Source of the DNA: an uncultured Desulfovibrio sp.
Lineage (GTDB): Bacteria; Desulfobacterota; Desulfovibrionia; Desulfovibrionales; Desulfovibrionaceae
DNA length: 59,255 nt
Assembly (NCBI GenBank): GCA_913060505.1
Contig: CAJXRQ010000022.1
Location: 1-59,255 of the forward strand
Direction: 5' to 3'
Both the position numbers and the translations under genes were made by a program. Positions 26,113 through 34,614 of the stretch are shown here, piece by piece; position 1 is the stretch's first letter; each line of letters begins with the position of its first letter. The notes below the pieces were generated by a model. It made no database searches and was not told the origin of the DNA. It saw nothing but the letters and a program-made list of their open reading frames with translations.

Positions 26113-29100
26113 TCAACGCTCGCTGGCCATGCGCCTGGACCTAAGCCTCCTGCGCCCTCCCGGAATGGTTTTGGGACCGGTCGTTTTTTCGAGCCCCATC
26201 TCTTCCTCAAAATATGCGGCCTGACTTTCTATGGTCGGATTCTGAAAGAGAACGGTAAGCGGAAAATCCCTGCCGAACTTCTTTTGGAGCTCGTTGTGGA
26301 GATTCACAAGCAAAAGCGAATTGCCTCCCGCTTTGAAAAATGTGGTCTTGGCGTCTTGGAAACTATTGCCGCCAAGAACATTGGCCCAGATCCGGGCAAT
26401 GTCCTTCTCGGAGGGGGTGAATTCCGTTTGTTCCCTGCGATCGACCATGGCGTTTTCACGTCTGAAGGCCTCTTTCAAGGGCGACAGAAAAGCCTTTCCC
26501 GTGGCGGTTCGGGGCCATTCCTGAAGCGGTGTGACGTAATCGGGAACCATCACGGCAGGAAGACTTTCCAGCAAGAAGGACCGGATATCCCTGACCAAGG
26601 CGGCTTTATCCGCCTCCCGGGCCGCAGCAGGCGTCAATATGATAAAACCGTAGAGCCGCTGGTTCCCCTCCTCATCATCCCAGACCGCGACCTTCGCTTC
26701 ACTTACACCCGGGAACCGAAGCATGGCGCCCTCGACCTCTTGCGCTTCAATACGGACACCGCGCACCTTGAGCTGAGAATCCTTCCGACCGGCGATATGC
26801 AACAACCCGTTTTCGTCGATGAACCCCATGTCGCCGCTCTTATACCACCTCTGACCCGGTTTGATGATATCCAGAAGGGGAAACAGATTCTTATGATCAC
26901 CAGAGAGATACCCGGGAGTGAGCCCCCAACCGGTGGCAAACAGTTCCCCTCTCTCTCCCATGGGCACCGGCAACAGGTAGTCATCCAGCAATGCTGACGT
27001 ACGCCCGGGAAGCGGCGCACCGGCAGGGAGATACATGGCTTTGGCGTCCACCAGGGAACGGTTTCGAGAATAGCAGAACGCCGTGGGGTTGTGCATTTCC
27101 ATGGAGCCATAGACCCCATACAGGGTCACACCCGGAATCGCCTCCACGACGGCTTCAGCCAACTTGGCAGGCATGGGCTCCCCGCTGGTCCGGATATACC
27201 TGACCCCCTGCAACCGGTCCTTGAAGCCTCCGCTGATCCTGTGCATGGCCTTGAGGACTGAAGGCACGGCCACCAGTTTGGTGACACCGTACAGCTCTAT
27301 CAACTGCATGAGCCGCTGGATGTCCCGCGCAGGCGAGTGTCCGAGCAAAAGCAGCCGCACCCCCGACAAAAGCGGGACAAAGACTTCATAAAAAAAGTCG
27401 GAATAGGAAAGCGAGGACTTGAAGCATCCCAGGTCATTCTCCCTCAAGGGGAAGTTTTCCATCTCCCATGAGAGACGCTTTGTCACGGCATCATGCGGAC
27501 AAGGCGCTATCTTCGGAATGCCCGTGGAACCGGAAGAGCAGAGATACATGGCCTCGTGATCCTCTGCGGGCTTCACCGGTTCGGCCATCTCCCCGTCAAG
27601 GGGAATCCTGTTCCAGTCCGGCATTGTGTATACATGCCGGGGCCTGAAGGGAGAGCTTTCAAGGCTAAACTTCTCCAGAGCCGAGGCCGACCCGATGACA
27701 CTGTCCGGGGCGACTTCCCGGAGGATCGACTCCAGACGCAATTGCGGAATCTCGGGATCAACGACGAGCCAGGCGCCGTTACGATGCCAAACGGCGAGCA
27801 TGGCGACAAACAACTCCACTCCCGTATACAGGAGAATGACGGTCTTATTGCCGCGGCCGACACCACCGTTCTTCAGCTTGCTGGCATAGGATGCACTCAT
27901 GGCCGCCAAATCCGCGAAGGAAACCGTTGCCTGGGGCATGGGTGAATCGCCAATGGCTCCCCCTTCTTCCCCGGCCAAAATAATTGCCGGAGAATTCGGA
28001 ATACGGTTCACCTGGTCCATCAGCCGCTCCCAGGGGGAACGGTAAACAAACCGGTCATCCTCTCCGACGAGTATCGACGGCTGTCGCTTCGAAATATTGG
28101 GGAAAAATGGCTGTCTGAGCATATCCCCGACAACGGCATCATGATTGTCGGCCAGATACCGGGAAAGCTGCACCAAGGCGAGGCAAAACGATTGGGCCGC
28201 TTCCCGGGACAACAAATTCGTTGCGTACCGGAGACAAAAAAATACCCCCTCATCCGTGGGCCAACCCAGCAGATCCAGGTCCACGGGAGTGGATTGCAGG
28301 GGGAAAGCGATATCGGAAAGGGAGAGCCCTTGGATCTCCGGACCGGATTCGGAATAATTCTGGTATGTCAAAGTCGCCTGGTAGATCGGATTTCTGCTCG
28401 GATCAGGCTGACGCCCCAGACTCTGGGCGACCTTTTGAAACGGATACTCGCCATGATCATAGGAAGTCAGGACACTTTGCTTCACACGCTGCAAATGACC
28501 CGTAAAAGAATCGGACGGGTCGTTCTCGATCTTAATGACAAGATGGTTGACGAGAAAACCGACAAGGGATTCGGTCTCGGGAAGAGAGCGGCCCGACAAC
28601 GAGCCGCCAATGGCGAAATCCTTTTGTCCCGAATATTTCCCCAACATAAGGGCAAGGATGGCCGTCCACAGCATGAACGGGCTGGCGCCAACTTTTTTTG
28701 CCGCTTTTTCCAGCGAAGTGCGGACATCCCGAGGCACGGTAAATTCCACACTGTCGCCATCAAAACCCTGGACCGCAGGACGGGACTTGTCCGTGACCAG
28801 GTTCAGGTCGCGGACATCCGACAGGTACTCCTGCCACCACCGCTCTTCCTTTTGGCCAAACGCCCCTTCCACCATGTTTCTCTGCCACAGTGCGTATTGC
28901 CCATGAGTGGCGGACATGGGGGGAAGGTCCGGCTCCGTCCCGGCGCAATAGGCTTCATACCCCTTGAAAAGCTCCTGGTGAAAAACGCTCAAAGACCAGC
29001 CATCAAAAACGCTGTGGTGGAAGCCGTAAAGAAAGACGAATCGCTGATCAGTCTCCTGGAGTACAATCCCCCGGGCCAGGGGGCCCTCCTTGAGATTGTA

Positions 29101-29538
29101 GGCCTTGCTGATCATGCCGTTGACTTCCCGATCCACGCGCTCAAGTCTTTCTGCCGGATCGAGTTCACGGAGATCTCTGAACCGAAGGGCGCATGCGGAC
29201 GCGGGAATGAATCGAAGGCAGGGCTTGCCATTTTCGTCATCGGGAAAACAACTGTGCAGCGTCTCGTGACGACCGACAACATGCAGCCAAGCCCTGGACA
29301 GCGCTTCGATATCCAGGGGACCTTCCATGACATGGCCGTATGCCAAATTGTAAAACGACGTCCCCCCGGACAGCCTGTCCATAAAGACCATCCGATCCTG
29401 TCCATACGAAAGAGGCGGGACCCCCTCCACGTGGGGCAGAGTCACACCTCCGGCGACCGCTGTTCCCTGCCCCTTGCGCGCGACGAAAGAGGCCAGTTCA
29501 TCCAGGCTCATGTCCGTTAAAGCGGATGTTGAAGTCAT
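26113..29538 (-). CDS. NRPS module C-A-T, atypical A-domain code
   Basis: A 1141-residue module. A condensation domain with intact HHSVFDG (near residue 178) is followed by an adenylation domain with SSGSTGIPK (A3, near 675), A5 VYGSMEMHN (Thr replaced by Met, Glu kept), A7/A8 KSGDMGFIDENG and GRKDSQLKVRGVRIEAQE, and A10 lysine in RTATGKAFL. The T domain has GGNSL near residue 1095. The tail ends in a very basic stretch (GGRRRLRSRR) that may be a docking element. In the A4 region (SLSYSDFFYEVF) code position 235 aligns as Ser and 236 as Asp, an offset also seen in the NRPS at 1-2907 and in beta-alanine-type domains. The start overlaps the preceding stop by four bases (ATGA). The domain calls are firm; substrate is a prediction. 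Confidence 0.93.
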   Translation of the reverse strand: MTSTSALTDMSLDELASFVARKGQGTAVAGGVTLPHVEGVPPLSYGQDRMVFMDRLSGGTSFYNLAYGHVMEGPLDIEALSRAWLHVVGRHETLHSCFPDDENGKPCLRFIPASACALRFRDLRELDPAERLERVDREVNGMISKAYNLKEGPLARGIVLQETDQRFVFLYGFHHSVFDGWSLSVFHQELFKGYEAYCAGTEPDLPPMSATHGQYALWQRNMVEGAFGQKEERWWQEYLSDVRDLNLVTDKSRPAVQGFDGDSVEFTVPRDVRTSLEKAAKKVGASPFMLWTAILALMLGKYSGQKDFAIGGSLSGRSLPETESLVGFLVNHLVIKIENDPSDSFTGHLQRVKQSVLTSYDHGEYPFQKVAQSLGRQPDPSRNPIYQATLTYQNYSESGPEIQGLSLSDIAFPLQSTPVDLDLLGWPTDEGVFFCLRYATNLLSREAAQSFCLALVQLSRYLADNHDAVVGDMLRQPFFPNISKRQPSILVGEDDRFVYRSPWERLMDQVNRIPNSPAIILAGEEGGAIGDSPMPQATVSFADLAAMSASYASKLKNGGVGRGNKTVILLYTGVELFVAMLAVWHRNGAWLVVDPEIPQLRLESILREVAPDSVIGSASALEKFSLESSPFRPRHVYTMPDWNRIPLDGEMAEPVKPAEDHEAMYLCSSGSTGIPKIAPCPHDAVTKRLSWEMENFPLRENDLGCFKSSLSYSDFFYEVFVPLLSGVRLLLLGHSPARDIQRLMQLIELYGVTKLVAVPSVLKAMHRISGGFKDRLQGVRYIRTSGEPMPAKLAEAVVEAIPGVTLYGVYGSMEMHNPTAFCYSRNRSLVDAKAMYLPAGAPLPGRTSALLDDYLLPVPMGERGELFATGWGLTPGYLSGDHKNLFPLLDIIKPGQRWYKSGDMGFIDENGLLHIAGRKDSQLKVRGVRIEAQEVEGAMLRFPGVSEAKVAVWDDEEGNQRLYGFIILTPAAAREADKAALVRDIRSFLLESLPAVMVPDYVTPLQEWPRTATGKAFLSPLKEAFRRENAMVDRREQTEFTPSEKDIARIWANVLGGNSFQDAKTTFFKAGGNSLLLVNLHNELQKKFGRDFPLTVLFQNPTIESQAAYFEEEMGLEKTTGPKTIPGGRRRLRSRRMASER

Positions 29539-30557
29539 GCCATCACTCCTTGTCCATGCGATTCGGTATTTATCCCGTGGGTGCGCAGGACCGCCGTGTT
29601 GATCAGATTGTTCACTTTTCCCAGGCAGAGATAGTCGAGTGCGGTCTGCACGGACATCCGGATCAACGCCTGAATCGATTCCACCGAACGATAGGCGATA
29701 TGCGGCGTTGCTATAACCGCGTCATGAGCCAACAACTTCCGGCAGGCGGCTGCGGGAGGTTCCTCCTCAAGGACATCCAACGCGACGCCGTGAAGTTTCC
29801 CGCTATCCAGGGCTTCCATCACCGCTTCGGTGCTCACGAGCGAGCCGCGGGAGGTGTTCACCAGCAACAACCCGTCCCTGGAAAGAGCCAGACGGTCCGC
29901 GTTGACAATATGTTCGGTTTCCGGAGTGGCCGGGGCCATGACCGAAATCGCATCCGCACGGAAAAAGAGCTCATCCAGGCCGACCTTGCGAACTGAAAGT
30001 TTCCGGCAGACCTCGGCAGTAACATGCGGATCATAGACAAGTATCCTGTATCCAAGGGGAGATGCCAGCTCGCACAGTTTGCGTGCGGTGCGTCCAAAGC
30101 CGATGAGTCCAAGGGTTTTGTGCGATACCCGATGCAATTCACGCCCATGGGTCTGATCCCAGTCCCCCTGACGGGTTGACCGGCCAAAGTTGACCAAATT
30201 CCTCTCCAAAGCCAGCAGCAGAGCCAAGGCATGCACGGCGACTTCCTCTATACCGTAGTCAGGTGTATTGCATGCGAGCACGCCGTGTTCCGTGAAGTCG
30301 TCCAAAACGAAGTTATCCACCCCGATTCCGGCCCGCACGACCATTTCGAGTCCGGACAGGTGCCTGAGGGCCTCTTTTCCCACGTTCACAAAAAAACAAA
30401 TCGCCGCCGCGCAACCGTCGGCTCCGGCAGCTATTTCCTCGGCAGATCGGCACTCCAGGGCGACAGGCTCAACACCCGCGTCCACGCACATGGATTGAAA
30501 AGTTTCCAAGAAACGACATGGAGCCGATTGAGCATCAAGAACTGCGAGTCTCTTCAT
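29535..30557 (-). CDS. D-isomer-specific 2-hydroxyacid dehydrogenase
   Basis: About 340 residues from the ATG at 30557 (GGAAGG upstream). It has the Rossmann motif GLIGFGRTARKL and the three catalytic residues of the family: Arg in VVRAGIGVDN, Glu in ALDVLEEEP, and His in ATPHIAY. The family (phosphoglycerate dehydrogenase, glyoxylate/hydroxypyruvate reductase, CtBP) interconverts 2-oxo and D-2-hydroxy acids with NAD(P)H. It is the first gene of the operon that also holds the DmpF/DmpG-like pair, so it could reduce the 2-oxo acid they make. A Fur-like box lies about 150 bases upstream. The exact substrate cannot be read from the sequence. Confidence 0.88.
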   Translation of the reverse strand: MKRLAVLDAQSAPCRFLETFQSMCVDAGVEPVALECRSAEEIAAGADGCAAAICFFVNVGKEALRHLSGLEMVVRAGIGVDNFVLDDFTEHGVLACNTPDYGIEEVAVHALALLLALERNLVNFGRSTRQGDWDQTHGRELHRVSHKTLGLIGFGRTARKLCELASPLGYRILVYDPHVTAEVCRKLSVRKVGLDELFFRADAISVMAPATPETEHIVNADRLALSRDGLLLVNTSRGSLVSTEAVMEALDSGKLHGVALDVLEEEPPAAACRKLLAHDAVIATPHIAYRSVESIQALIRMSVQTALDYLCLGKVNNLINTAVLRTHGINTESHGQGVMA

Positions 30558-30701
30558 CGAAATCACCTTCCTTTTCCTATGACCTTTCACTCTGCCGATC
30601 TGCCATCACCGGAAACCACTTCTTCGATCCCTCTCGAATACGCGTCCTATAAACAACAGATCATCCACGGCGGTTCTGCCCCAGACCGTTCATAATTTAA
30701 T

Positions 30702-30716
30702 CGAAATCAATTTTCA
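30702..30716. promoter_or_regulatory. Fur-like box upstream of the dehydrogenase-led operon
   Basis: CGAAATCAATTTTCA closely resembles the palindrome TGAAATTGATTTTCA found before the TonB receptor gene (34439-34453). It lies about 145 bases upstream of the first gene of the 30557-17803 operon in a 392-base gene-free region. Iron control through Fur is inferred. Confidence 0.5.
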
Positions 30717-30899
30717 TTCTCAATTAAGCAGACTGATCGTTCATGCCGTAAACAAGGACTTCTAAGGTCGAAAACGACTTGGCACCAATATTCCAGGGAA
30801 AAAGAAGGCCAGATTTGCCTATGGAGTCTATTTTGCGAGGCAAGGCGACGAACTCCCGTCCGAGTAGCGAACACACACGAGACAGACAATCCTCACGTC

Positions 30900-30915
30900 T
30901 CGGACGAAAGGACCA
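30900..30915 (-). promoter_or_regulatory. Shared 16-base motif, copy 2
   Basis: TCGGACGAAAGGACCA on the plus strand, one mismatch from the copy at 16609-16624 and in the same setting: just after the stop of an AraC-type gene and some 340 bases before the next minus-strand start. Candidate operator for the paired AraC regulators. Confidence 0.4.
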
Positions 30916-30949
30916 TCAAAACCGCAGCAAAACGATCCGCTCACCCAAA

Positions 30950-32014
30950 TCACAGGCCGGAGAGCGGACAATGCGCGTTTTCCGCGCCTGAATGAAACGT
31001 TTCGCCCCGCTTTTCATGGGAGGGGAGACGGTGGAGAAGAGTCACTGCTTTGGGGGTGAGTTTATAGCGCTTCTTGAACGAGGAAATAAAATGGCTGATG
31101 TTGGAATACCCGACCTCCATGGCGCACTCCGTCACGTTGCACTTGCGCTCCACCAACCTCGAATAGGCGTAAGCCATTTTATAATCGTGAATATACTGGG
31201 CGATGGTGACGCTGTATTGGGCCTTGAACAGGTTGTTCGCCTTGGAAAGGCTCATGCAGAACTGGGAGCACACGTCCTTGACCGTGCTGATCTCCAGAAA
31301 ATTTTCGTCTATATGATCTTTCAACTTGGCGATCTGCCTCACATCCGCCTGGTGCGGAGGGTAATGCCTGGAGCCTGCTCCAAGGGAAAACAGGTTATTC
31401 ATGAGCATGACAAAACAATTCAACGCACCGCACCGCAAGGCGAGCAGAGCCGATGCGGAATCGTTTTGGGCATCATTCAACGCCTGCTGGATATGGACAA
31501 TCGTCTCAGAAAGAGCCGAACCGACAACCGTTTTTTCCGGGCCGCCCTTGGATTCAATTATCTTGCGTATTTCACTGCTGGCGACCTTTCCCAAGTATAT
31601 ATCGGCGGCAGTTTTGGTCAGCAAAAAACCTATATGGCTGTATGAAGCCTGCTTCGGATAGGCGGTTTCAACGTCAACGCTATCCCAGCAACCGGCAACA
31701 AACATGTTCTTTTGCAATGAAAAACGATTGTTCGCAGTCCCGCCGACAGTATAGTTGCAGGCGCCCTCCAGCACCAACGTCAGGGCAAAAACCTGCTCGT
31801 CGTAATAAACGCTCTGCGACATCGGGGATTCAACCTTCAGTTGACCGCAATAGCCAAAAAAGAATCCGGGCAAGGGGGAAAAGAGCACCCCGCTGCCATC
31901 AACCACTTCATTTTTTTGCGTCAGTTTCCCGAGGCTCTCATTTAAAGAATTGGATTCCGATATGCCCTTCAACTCAGAAAAGGTCCTGCATTTTTCGGCG
32001 TTGACTTTTGTCAT
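30950..32014 (-). CDS. AraC-family regulator (PchR/YbtA-like), copy 2
   Basis: A paralogue of the regulator at 16678-17667 with the same layout: an N-terminal sensing part (LPGFFFGYCG, LQKNMFVAGCW) and a C-terminal AraC DNA-binding domain (CSQFCMSLSKANNLFKAQY, ECAMEVGYSNISHFISSFKKRYKLTPKA). The ATG at 32014 has GGAG five bases upstream. It stands between the TonB receptor gene and the operon of biosynthesis and export genes, which it probably activates. The 355 bases upstream (32015-32369) hold its promoter and a hairpin but no gene. Confidence 0.9.
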   Translation of the reverse strand: MTKVNAEKCRTFSELKGISESNSLNESLGKLTQKNEVVDGSGVLFSPLPGFFFGYCGQLKVESPMSQSVYYDEQVFALTLVLEGACNYTVGGTANNRFSLQKNMFVAGCWDSVDVETAYPKQASYSHIGFLLTKTAADIYLGKVASSEIRKIIESKGGPEKTVVGSALSETIVHIQQALNDAQNDSASALLALRCGALNCFVMLMNNLFSLGAGSRHYPPHQADVRQIAKLKDHIDENFLEISTVKDVCSQFCMSLSKANNLFKAQYSVTIAQYIHDYKMAYAYSRLVERKCNVTECAMEVGYSNISHFISSFKKRYKLTPKAVTLLHRLPSHEKRGETFHSGAENAHCPLSGL

Positions 32015-32249
32015 GACCACTCCATTCTACGTCTGATAAACAGATTGATTCAGGCCAACTCCCTTAAGACAAAACACCACCATACATTGCCGCATCTGTT
32101 CTGTTATTCATTTGTGATGGATAGAAACACTATTAAAATAACCCAATCAAGTCTATAGATAAAATGAATTCAGAGGTTCCCCTTTCATGCCCGCATTCAT
32201 CTGCATCGAAAAGCCCCTGCAGCCGCATTCAATTAATATGAAGGAAGCG

Positions 32250-32285
32250 CCATAACAGCTGAGAGATTGCCCCCAGCTGTTATGG
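32250..32285. terminator. Perfect 12-bp hairpin downstream of TonB receptor gene
   Basis: CCATAACAGCTG (32250-32261) and its complement (32274-32285) enclose a 12-base loop. It lies 85 bases after the receptor stop. Neither side has a convincing T run, so it may be a Rho-assisted terminator, an mRNA-end stabilizer or a protein-binding palindrome. Confidence 0.45.
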
Positions 32286-32369
32286 AATTAATCATTTCAC
32301 TTTTATTAGCCTTTCAAAGGCGTGCACCATGCGCCTGCCCATCTTTTCTCAGGCTTCCATCAAGACAGC

Positions 32370-34412
32370 CTAGAACCGGCAGGACACTTCCAAACCGAAG
32401 GTTTCAGTTTCAGCCGTATAGGCCAGGTTGTTGGCGGTCGAATAGTAGTCGAGATAACGCGTGCCAAAGATGTTCTTACCGTAGGCATAGACATCAAACG
32501 AGTCCCACTCCCAACCAACTCGGGCATCAACGGTCAGAACAGGGGAACGCTTGTAGCTATTGGCACCGTCCCAGTAAAAGGAACTGACGTAGTTGACATC
32601 CCCGCGCAGGAAAAGCCCGGCTTCGGAGCGGTACTGCAACCCGGCCCGGCCAGTGAACTCGGGCGACATGATGATGCTGTTGTTGTCGTACGACGCTCCG
32701 GTGTAATCAGTATATTTTTTATACTGCGCCTTGGTGTAACCGAGGCTCATGTCGGCTTCGACCCCTTTGAACAACAGATACGTCACGTCGAGTTCCGCAC
32801 CGTAGGCCACGGCCTCTTCGCCCGGATTGCTGGCGATATAGGCACCCGTGCCGCTGTCATAGGTCATTTCCTGCAAATCTGTATAAAAACTATAAAACAG
32901 CACAGGGTTGACACGCAGCCTGTTATCCAGCCACTCGGTTTTGGCTCCAAACTCATAGTTCCATGCCTTTTGTGACTTGTATTTGAGGTTGCTCCCGGGG
33001 TTCATGGAAGAATAGCAGATGCCGCCGGGAATAAAACTACGGCTCACTCCTGTATACAACAACTTGTCGTCATCAATCTGGTAGCTGAGACTGACTCGTG
33101 GGGCCAGATCGTTCCAAGAGCCCTCGATACGCTCCTGGGCCCCAGTGGCCATATGGGTAACGTTGGCATTGCGATGCACGTAATGCCAACGCAATCCCGC
33201 AACCAGCTTGAAGGATGAGGTTAAAGGAAACTCAAGTTGACCGAACGGGGCGAATTCCGAGGAGAACATCCTGAACGGCACATCCTCCAGGCCCTTGTTC
33301 TGGTACATGCCCATATCATAATCGGTATAGCTGCCGTACAGCCCGAAAAGCCACTGCATACCCTCTTTGTCATCCCTTGACCTGATCCGGAATTCCTGGG
33401 TGACTTCCTGTTTTTCCGAATCCCTTCCGGCCTGGTATCCAGTTATGCCCAGCGGAGTCCAGTCCATCTTGTAATACATGTCTTCGTGGCGGTCGGTGGT
33501 GATACTTTCCAACGTGAAATTGTCAAAGTCCAGACTTCCGGACAAGGCCAGATTCAGAAGGGAGGACCGTTCCACGTCGTCAGGTGAAGCAAGGGACGTC
33601 ATGGACACAGTTCCCGATGTAATGTTGTAGTGAGGTTGTTCCTTGTCCCTGTTCGAATAGTCCACCAAAAGTGACAAATCGGCACGATCGGAGGGGGTGT
33701 AAAGAAGCTGCCCTTTGAGGCGTTTATTGGTTATCTCTTCCCGGTCGGTATCATCCGAGGCCTTGAGAAATCCATTATCGCGATTGTAGGTTCCGGTCAG
33801 GGAATAAAACAGGGTATTATCCACGACGGGACCGCTGACGGAACCACCGCCGCCGTAACCGCCGCGCGAATTAACCTGCGCTATGGCCTTCCCTTCATGG
33901 GTGTCGCCGGGCTTTTTGGTGATAATCCGGATGACACCCGCATAGGCGTTTTTCCCATAAATGACCCCCTGAGCGCCCCTGAGGACCTCGATCCGCTCGA
34001 TATTGGCAAGGTTCACATCCAGCGTCTGGAAAGTTTCGATGGGTACGTCATCTATATAGATAACGAGGGGATTCGTCTCCGTGGCGGCCGAAGAATGCGC
34101 CCCTCGGTAGGTCATAAAGTTCATGCCGCCGGTGAAATTCGACGCCGCGACCAAATTCGGAATCAGCTTGAACACATCCTGGATATCCTCTATCCCGGCA
34201 TCTTCAATTTCCTGAGCCGTTATGACGTCCATGGTCAAAGCGGTCTTCTGTGCGTCGGTGGTCCTCTTTTCCGCCGTTACCTTCACCGTGGGTAGGGCTA
34301 CATCCTCAGACTGCCTGACCTCTTCCGCCAAGGCGGCCGTTCCCCCAAAAAAAGCCAAGAATACGAATAAGATTGATAGCCTGACAAGAGACTGAATGAG
34401 AAGTTTAATCAC
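32370..34412 (-). CDS. TonB-dependent outer-membrane receptor (FyuA-like)
   Basis: About 680 residues. The GTG at 34412 follows GAGG and opens a clear signal peptide (LVRLSILFVFLAFFGGTAALA). A TonB box-like stretch (LPTVKVTAEKR) precedes the plug domain (TMDVITAQEIEDAGI, NIERIEVLRGAQGVIYGKNAYAGVIRI). A 22-strand barrel follows, ending in a terminal Phe (EVSCRF), as expected for outer-membrane insertion. The plug resembles the yersiniabactin/pesticin receptor group. It should import the metal-loaded product of this cluster. A Fur-like box lies 27 bases upstream of the start, so it probably responds to iron directly. The 202-base gap to the C-domain gene upstream holds only this promoter. Confidence 0.94.
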   Translation of the reverse strand: MIKLLIQSLVRLSILFVFLAFFGGTAALAEEVRQSEDVALPTVKVTAEKRTTDAQKTALTMDVITAQEIEDAGIEDIQDVFKLIPNLVAASNFTGGMNFMTYRGAHSSAATETNPLVIYIDDVPIETFQTLDVNLANIERIEVLRGAQGVIYGKNAYAGVIRIITKKPGDTHEGKAIAQVNSRGGYGGGGSVSGPVVDNTLFYSLTGTYNRDNGFLKASDDTDREEITNKRLKGQLLYTPSDRADLSLLVDYSNRDKEQPHYNITSGTVSMTSLASPDDVERSSLLNLALSGSLDFDNFTLESITTDRHEDMYYKMDWTPLGITGYQAGRDSEKQEVTQEFRIRSRDDKEGMQWLFGLYGSYTDYDMGMYQNKGLEDVPFRMFSSEFAPFGQLEFPLTSSFKLVAGLRWHYVHRNANVTHMATGAQERIEGSWNDLAPRVSLSYQIDDDKLLYTGVSRSFIPGGICYSSMNPGSNLKYKSQKAWNYEFGAKTEWLDNRLRVNPVLFYSFYTDLQEMTYDSGTGAYIASNPGEEAVAYGAELDVTYLLFKGVEADMSLGYTKAQYKKYTDYTGASYDNNSIIMSPEFTGRAGLQYRSEAGLFLRGDVNYVSSFYWDGANSYKRSPVLTVDARVGWEWDSFDVYAYGKNIFGTRYLDYYSTANNLAYTAETETFGLEVSCRF

Positions 34413-34438
34413 AGGAGCATCCTCTCTCAGCAAACATA

Positions 34439-34453
34439 TGAAATTGATTTTCA
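34439..34453. promoter_or_regulatory. Fur-like box of TonB receptor gene
   Basis: TGAAATTGATTTTCA is an inverted repeat (TGAAA...TTTCA) 27 bases upstream of the receptor start. It fits the TGAAAATnATTTTCA-type Fur site described for Desulfovibrio (recalled, not checked). Its place at an iron-uptake receptor gene supports Fur control. Confidence 0.7.
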
Positions 34454-34614
34454 ACATCGCTACAATACCCCCATCACTCGGACTACTCCGTTTTCCCTGA
34501 AAAATATCCTATTTGGTCTGGAGCGGATCGACAGAAAGCCGTCCGCATGCGCTTCATTGCCAATGCAGCACCATGAAACCAGCCATTGAAAACCGCCAAG
34601 GCGAGCCTGAGTCA

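Noticed and set aside
28141..29520. A 459-codon plus-strand frame opposite the C domain of the NRPS at 26113-29538
   Set aside because: It is the antisense of a well-defined condensation domain and shows no domain of its own.
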